Assembly (NCBI GenBank): GCA_036744635.1
Contig: DAIOHQ010000102.1
Coordinates: 1 to 15,943, forward strand
Length of the DNA stretch: 15,943 nt
Direction of reading: 5' to 3'
Origin: DAIOHQ01 sp036744635
Lineage (GTDB): Bacteria > Planctomycetota > Phycisphaerae > Tepidisphaerales > Tepidisphaeraceae
Below, one piece after another: positions 12,066 through 15,943 of the stretch. The first letter of the stretch is position 1. Each line of letters starts with the position of its first letter. Position numbers and translations under genes: made by a program. A model generated the notes under the pieces. It was not told the DNA's origin. It was given only the letters and a program-made list of their open reading frames with translations, and ran no database searches.

Positions 12066-13413
12066 TGTCCAACTGCTGCGCCCCGCACATCGGCCGCGCT
12101 GGCGTCGCGATCTTGCGCACCGCCAGCGGCGGCTTGTATTCGTACATTTCCCCCATCGCCTCCATCTCCCCATCCGCTCCGGCAAAGCGAATGTTCTTTA
12201 TTGTCTCCCCCATCTCCATCTCCCCGCGCTCCGCCGGCCGATAGTTCCCCTTCGCCGCCTCCACGAACTTCGGCACGAAATGCGCTGGCGCGAGTTTTGC
12301 CAGACCCTTCGCCCACGTTGCATCGTGGAAGGAATTCGACATGAAATTGTTTGAGCCACGCACGAGTTGCCTGCCGTTCTCCGCTTTCGCCTTCGCGAAT
12401 CGCTCTGCCAGCACCTGCTTGGCCTGCTTCCCGGTTGGGTCGCAGATAAGGTTATTGACCAGATCCACGCTCGCCCCCGCCGCGCTCACTTGCACCACCG
12501 GCGACACGAACGGAGTAAGGATCGTGTTCTGCACCAGGTACAGCGTGCCATTGTGCTCATGTCCCCCATCCTGCCCGAAGTGAATCACCGCCCGGTTGCC
12601 CGCACACTTTGGATCTTTCACGATAATGTTCCCCAGCAGCACGGCGTCGCTGTGCTCAAGCTCGGTATTGATCTTGTCATCCACCAGGTCGATTTCCCGG
12701 TTGGCCGAGTCGTGTACGTAGCAATATTCCACCCGTGTGTAATGTGCCCGGCTCTTGACGTTGTGCCCGGTGAGGCTCGAGTACACCTCGCATCCCCGCA
12801 GTGTCACGCTCGTCCCGCCCAGGTACAGATTATGATTCTGCCCCGGCTCCTTCGTCGAGCCGTTGTGATGGATCGCGCAGCTTTCAATCAGTTGGCCGCG
12901 CCCCGTCCGCTTTGCCATTTCCGTGGCCGACGCATCCCCGTTGGACATGATCCCCATGTCGTTATCATGAATCTCGCAATCGCGAATCGTCACGGAATTG
13001 GCCTGATTGATCCGTACCCCCGCGCCATTGTGCGAGCCATTGTGCGCCCCGGTCAGCTCAAATCCCTCCACCACGCATCCCGACGCCCCCGGATCGAACT
13101 GAAAGATCGCCCGCGACACCGCCCCGTCTCCCGAATAGTCAAAACCCTCCCCCGACAGCGCCACCCGCTCCCCCTTCTTCTTCCCCACCCCCCGAAACGT
13201 AATCTTCGCCTTCCGCACCAACACCGCCACCTGCGAATACGCCTTCCCTTCCGCCGGTGCATGCACCAAAACACTATCCCCGGCCTTTGCCTTGGCCAGC
13301 GCCTCCTCGACCCGCGCATAAACCTGCCCCGGACCAACATGAAGATCCTCCGCCCGCGCCGCGGATGCACAGGCAAGCAGTGCGATAAACAGTGGAAACA
13401 AGTGACTTCGCAT
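12061..13413 (-). CDS. Exported right-handed parallel beta-helix protein
   Basis: This 450-residue protein has a clear N-terminal signal peptide (MRSHLFPLFIALLACASAARA, with an A-R-A cleavage site before E22). The mature part starts like many pectate-lyase-fold proteins (HVGPGQVYARVEEALAKAKAGDSVLVH, about 25-51). It then has repeated coils of the type VTIRDCEIHDNDMGI, VTLRGCEVYSSLTGHNV and RVEYCYVHDSANREI, characteristic of right-handed beta-helices. Members include polysaccharide lyases and carbohydrate-binding or surface proteins; no catalytic residues can be assigned, so enzyme activity is uncertain. LLAC at 12-15 also resembles a weak lipobox. Near the C-terminus (about 390-420) a short Glu/Met/Gly motif (GEMEMGE, GEMEAMGE) is repeated. 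The start at 13413 has only a weak GTGGG upstream. The hicB gene ends 123 bp upstream. Confidence 0.85.
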   Translation of the reverse strand: MRSHLFPLFIALLACASAARAEDLHVGPGQVYARVEEALAKAKAGDSVLVHAPAEGKAYSQVAVLVRKAKITFRGVGKKKGERVALSGEGFDYSGDGAVSRAIFQFDPGASGCVVEGFELTGAHNGSHNGAGVRINQANSVTIRDCEIHDNDMGIMSNGDASATEMAKRTGRGQLIESCAIHHNGSTKEPGQNHNLYLGGTSVTLRGCEVYSSLTGHNVKSRAHYTRVEYCYVHDSANREIDLVDDKINTELEHSDAVLLGNIIVKDPKCAGNRAVIHFGQDGGHEHNGTLYLVQNTILTPFVSPVVQVSAAGASVDLVNNLICDPTGKQAKQVLAERFAKAKAENGRQLVRGSNNFMSNSFHDATWAKGLAKLAPAHFVPKFVEAAKGNYRPAERGEMEMGETIKNIRFAGADGEMEAMGEMYEYKPPLAVRKIATPARPMCGAQQLDK

Positions 13414-13536
13414 GACCCACGATTCTACCGATAGTACAACGACTGTGATGTGTCGGCGCCCGCGCGGGATGTACGACTACCGCAGCGCCAGCAGGTCACT
13501 TGCCAGCCTCCCCGATCCAAACCCCCATGAGAGCCT

Positions 13537-13782
13537 TTACTTCGCGCCAACTTTGCGGCGCGTACGGCGCGAGCTGCGGGGCCGAGCTGTGGTAATCGCC
13601 TCGCTGGGCACGACCAACTCAAGCTGCACTCCATTTTCATTCCACATCAATTCAATCGCATCGCGCACCATGAATACCAGTTCGTCGAGCGAACGCCCCT
13701 GGGTCGTCACGCCCTCGCGCTCCAACACCCGGCCAATGAACCAATTCTCCTCTTGCGTGATCAAAACGTGGTACTGCTTCAT
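13537..13782 (-). CDS. hicB: HicB-like antitoxin
   Basis: This 81-residue protein has the HicB fold pattern: MKQYHVLITQEENWFIGRV followed by VTTQGRSLDELVFMVRDAIEL, the partial RNase-H-like domain that binds and neutralises HicA. The C-terminus is basic (ARPRSSRRTRRK) and lacks an obvious helix-turn-helix, so DNA binding, if any, may use this tail. The start at 13782 overlaps the hicA stop as ATGA, indicating translational coupling; the frame also extends upstream to 13809, but that segment lies within hicA. The order toxin then antitoxin is standard for hicAB. Confidence 0.87.
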   Translation of the reverse strand: MKQYHVLITQEENWFIGRVLEREGVTTQGRSLDELVFMVRDAIELMWNENGVQLELVVPSEAITTARPRSSRRTRRKVGAK

Positions 13783-13991
13783 CTTACTTCTCGCCGAAAT
13801 TGTTCCCAATCGACTTGGGCGTCGATTGCCATCCCGCGAACCGTCCCGCGCTGCAACTCCCGGTGCCGAGGCACCGCAATCTGCACCCCGTCCACTTCTC
13901 TACGGATGATTGTATGGTTTGATCCCTCGCGCAGCACGAAAAAACCGTGTCGTAGTAACGCCTTAAGGACTTTTCGGGTCTGAAAGCTCAT
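13779..13991 (-). CDS. hicA: HicA-like mRNA interferase toxin
   Basis: This 70-residue protein has the double-stranded-RNA-binding-like HicA fold, with KVLKALLRHGFFVLREGSNH then VPRHRELQRGTVRGM. H26 in GSNHTI occupies the position of the catalytic histidine required for mRNA cleavage in known HicA toxins. It follows the icd stop by 36 bp on the same strand and overlaps hicB by 4 nt. The ribosome binding site upstream of the ATG at 13991 is weak (CGAGA), which would keep toxin synthesis low. Activity is inferred from conserved residues only. Confidence 0.88.
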   Translation of the reverse strand: MSFQTRKVLKALLRHGFFVLREGSNHTIIRREVDGVQIAVPRHRELQRGTVRGMAIDAQVDWEQFRREVR

Positions 13992-14027
13992 TCTCGATTT
14001 CTGATGGCGTGCGTGGAGCCCCGCCAG

Positions 14028-15350
<1,323 letters not shown>

Positions 15351-15593
15351 GAGGCGGTTCCTTATGGTTCGGTGAAAAGGGTCAGATTGTCGCAAGGAAA
15401 GACAAAAATTAACCGTGCCGGGCATGGCTGTCAAACCCCGGAATTTCCGCTGGAAAACCGGCCGATGATATTTTACAGTAGGCCAACTGTGCGTCGGGGC
15501 TGACGCACAACCACCGCCTGCACGCATCGAAGTCGAATCCGCGCCGCCGTGGCGCCGTGTGCAATGGACTGTGTACGACAAAGGGCAAGTGTC
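15351..15593. other. Divergent intergenic region between icd and a small membrane protein gene
   Basis: These 243 bp must hold promoters for icd (minus) and the small plus-strand gene at 15594. I see no convincing -35/-10 pair, terminator or repeat. Confidence 0.5.
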
Positions 15594-15821
15594 ATGAAGA
15601 AGAAGCATCTCCCGGGCAAGATCGAACTCTCCGTGTTCGCCGTGATCGCCATCATCGCCGCCATCATCGTCGCCAGCTCGCGCGTCCACGACCTCGGCCT
15701 CGCCGCCCTGGCCATCCCCATCTTCATCGGCGCCGCCATCGCCGGCATGGCCCGCTCCGGCCAATTCTCCCAATCCCCCGTCGCGCCCAAGCCCGCCGAC
15801 ACCGAAACCGCCGTGGATTAG
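15594..15821 (+). CDS. Small two-helix membrane protein, unknown function
   Basis: This 75-residue protein is not recognised. It starts with a basic segment (MKKKHLPGK) and has two hydrophobic helices (about 11-27 and 32-49), the first rich in Ile and Ala. It ends in a Pro/Ala-rich hydrophilic tail (QSPVAPKPADTETAVD). The ATG at 15594 is preferred over the in-frame start at 15549, because the basic N-terminus fits a membrane protein and an AAAGGG stretch lies upstream, although 9-10 nt away. It is divergent from icd and nothing recognisable follows before the window ends. Confidence 0.6.
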   Translation: MKKKHLPGKIELSVFAVIAIIAAIIVASSRVHDLGLAALAIPIFIGAAIAGMARSGQFSQSPVAPKPADTETAVD

Positions 15822-15943
15822 CCTCGATGCCCGCAGTAACGCAATCCTCAACCGGCGCGATGACATCCATCTCCCAAGGTCATTCGGAGTTCTCCCAGGG
15901 TGTAACTCTTGTTTGTGGCGGCCCCACCTTTTACCCCCTCTCC

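Noticed and set aside
12176..12232. Short direct repeat of CATCTCC/CCCATC units near the 3' end of the beta-helix gene, considered as a CRISPR-like or satellite array.
   Set aside because: There are only a few irregular units without spacers of constant length; it is better explained by repeated Glu/Met codons in the protein.
15351..15866. Upstream extension of icd by 172 codons.
   Set aside because: The extension overlaps the divergent small gene, lacks similarity to the family, and a proper RBS and start exist at 15350.

Overview
The window is GC-rich, densely coded bacterial chromosome. It most resembles a member of the Planctomycetota; this is an inference. The points in favour are several Gfo/Idh/MocA oxidoreductases, a secreted parallel beta-helix protein, an ATP synthase operon whose b subunit carries an extra N-terminal signal-like segment, and abundant short palindromic repeats. 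No rRNA, tRNA, IS element, phage gene or CRISPR array was found.

Layout. (1) 179-4667, plus strand: a UlaG-like metallo-beta-lactamase-fold hydrolase, a phosphotriesterase/lactonase-family hydrolase and two Gfo/Idh/MocA dehydrogenases, probably a catabolic cluster for a sugar, sugar acid or lactone. A 165-bp palindromic repeat separates the second and third genes. (2) 4818-5873, plus strand: ruvB. (3) 5899-6631, minus strand: a toxin-antitoxin-type pair, a UPF0175 antitoxin overlapping a DUF3368/PIN protein. (4) 6671-11730, minus strand: a partial F-type ATP synthase operon in the order atpZ-like, atpI-like, atpB, atpE, atpF, atpH, atpA. The genes for gamma, beta and epsilon (atpG, atpD, atpC) do not follow atpA; the toxin-antitoxin pair sits there instead. 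(5) 11918-11992, plus strand: a 24-residue, extremely basic peptide gene with a strong ribosome binding site and its own terminator, divergent from the atp operon. (6) 12061-13413, minus strand: an exported right-handed beta-helix protein. (7) 13537-13991, minus strand: a hicA-hicB pair. (8) 14028-15350, minus strand: NADP-dependent isocitrate dehydrogenase (icd). (9) 15594-15821, plus strand: a small two-helix membrane protein of unknown function.

The core functions are energy metabolism (the Fo part plus delta and alpha of ATP synthase, and the TCA enzyme Icd) and branch migration of Holliday junctions (RuvB). Two toxin-antitoxin-type modules each lie less than 40 bp downstream of, and on the same strand as, a central energy gene (atpA and icd). 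Short palindromes recur between genes, and one lies inside the atpB reading frame, in a His-rich insert. The features most worth following up are the 24-residue basic peptide, the AtpB insert with its in-frame palindrome, the split atp operon, and the lactonase/dehydrogenase cluster.
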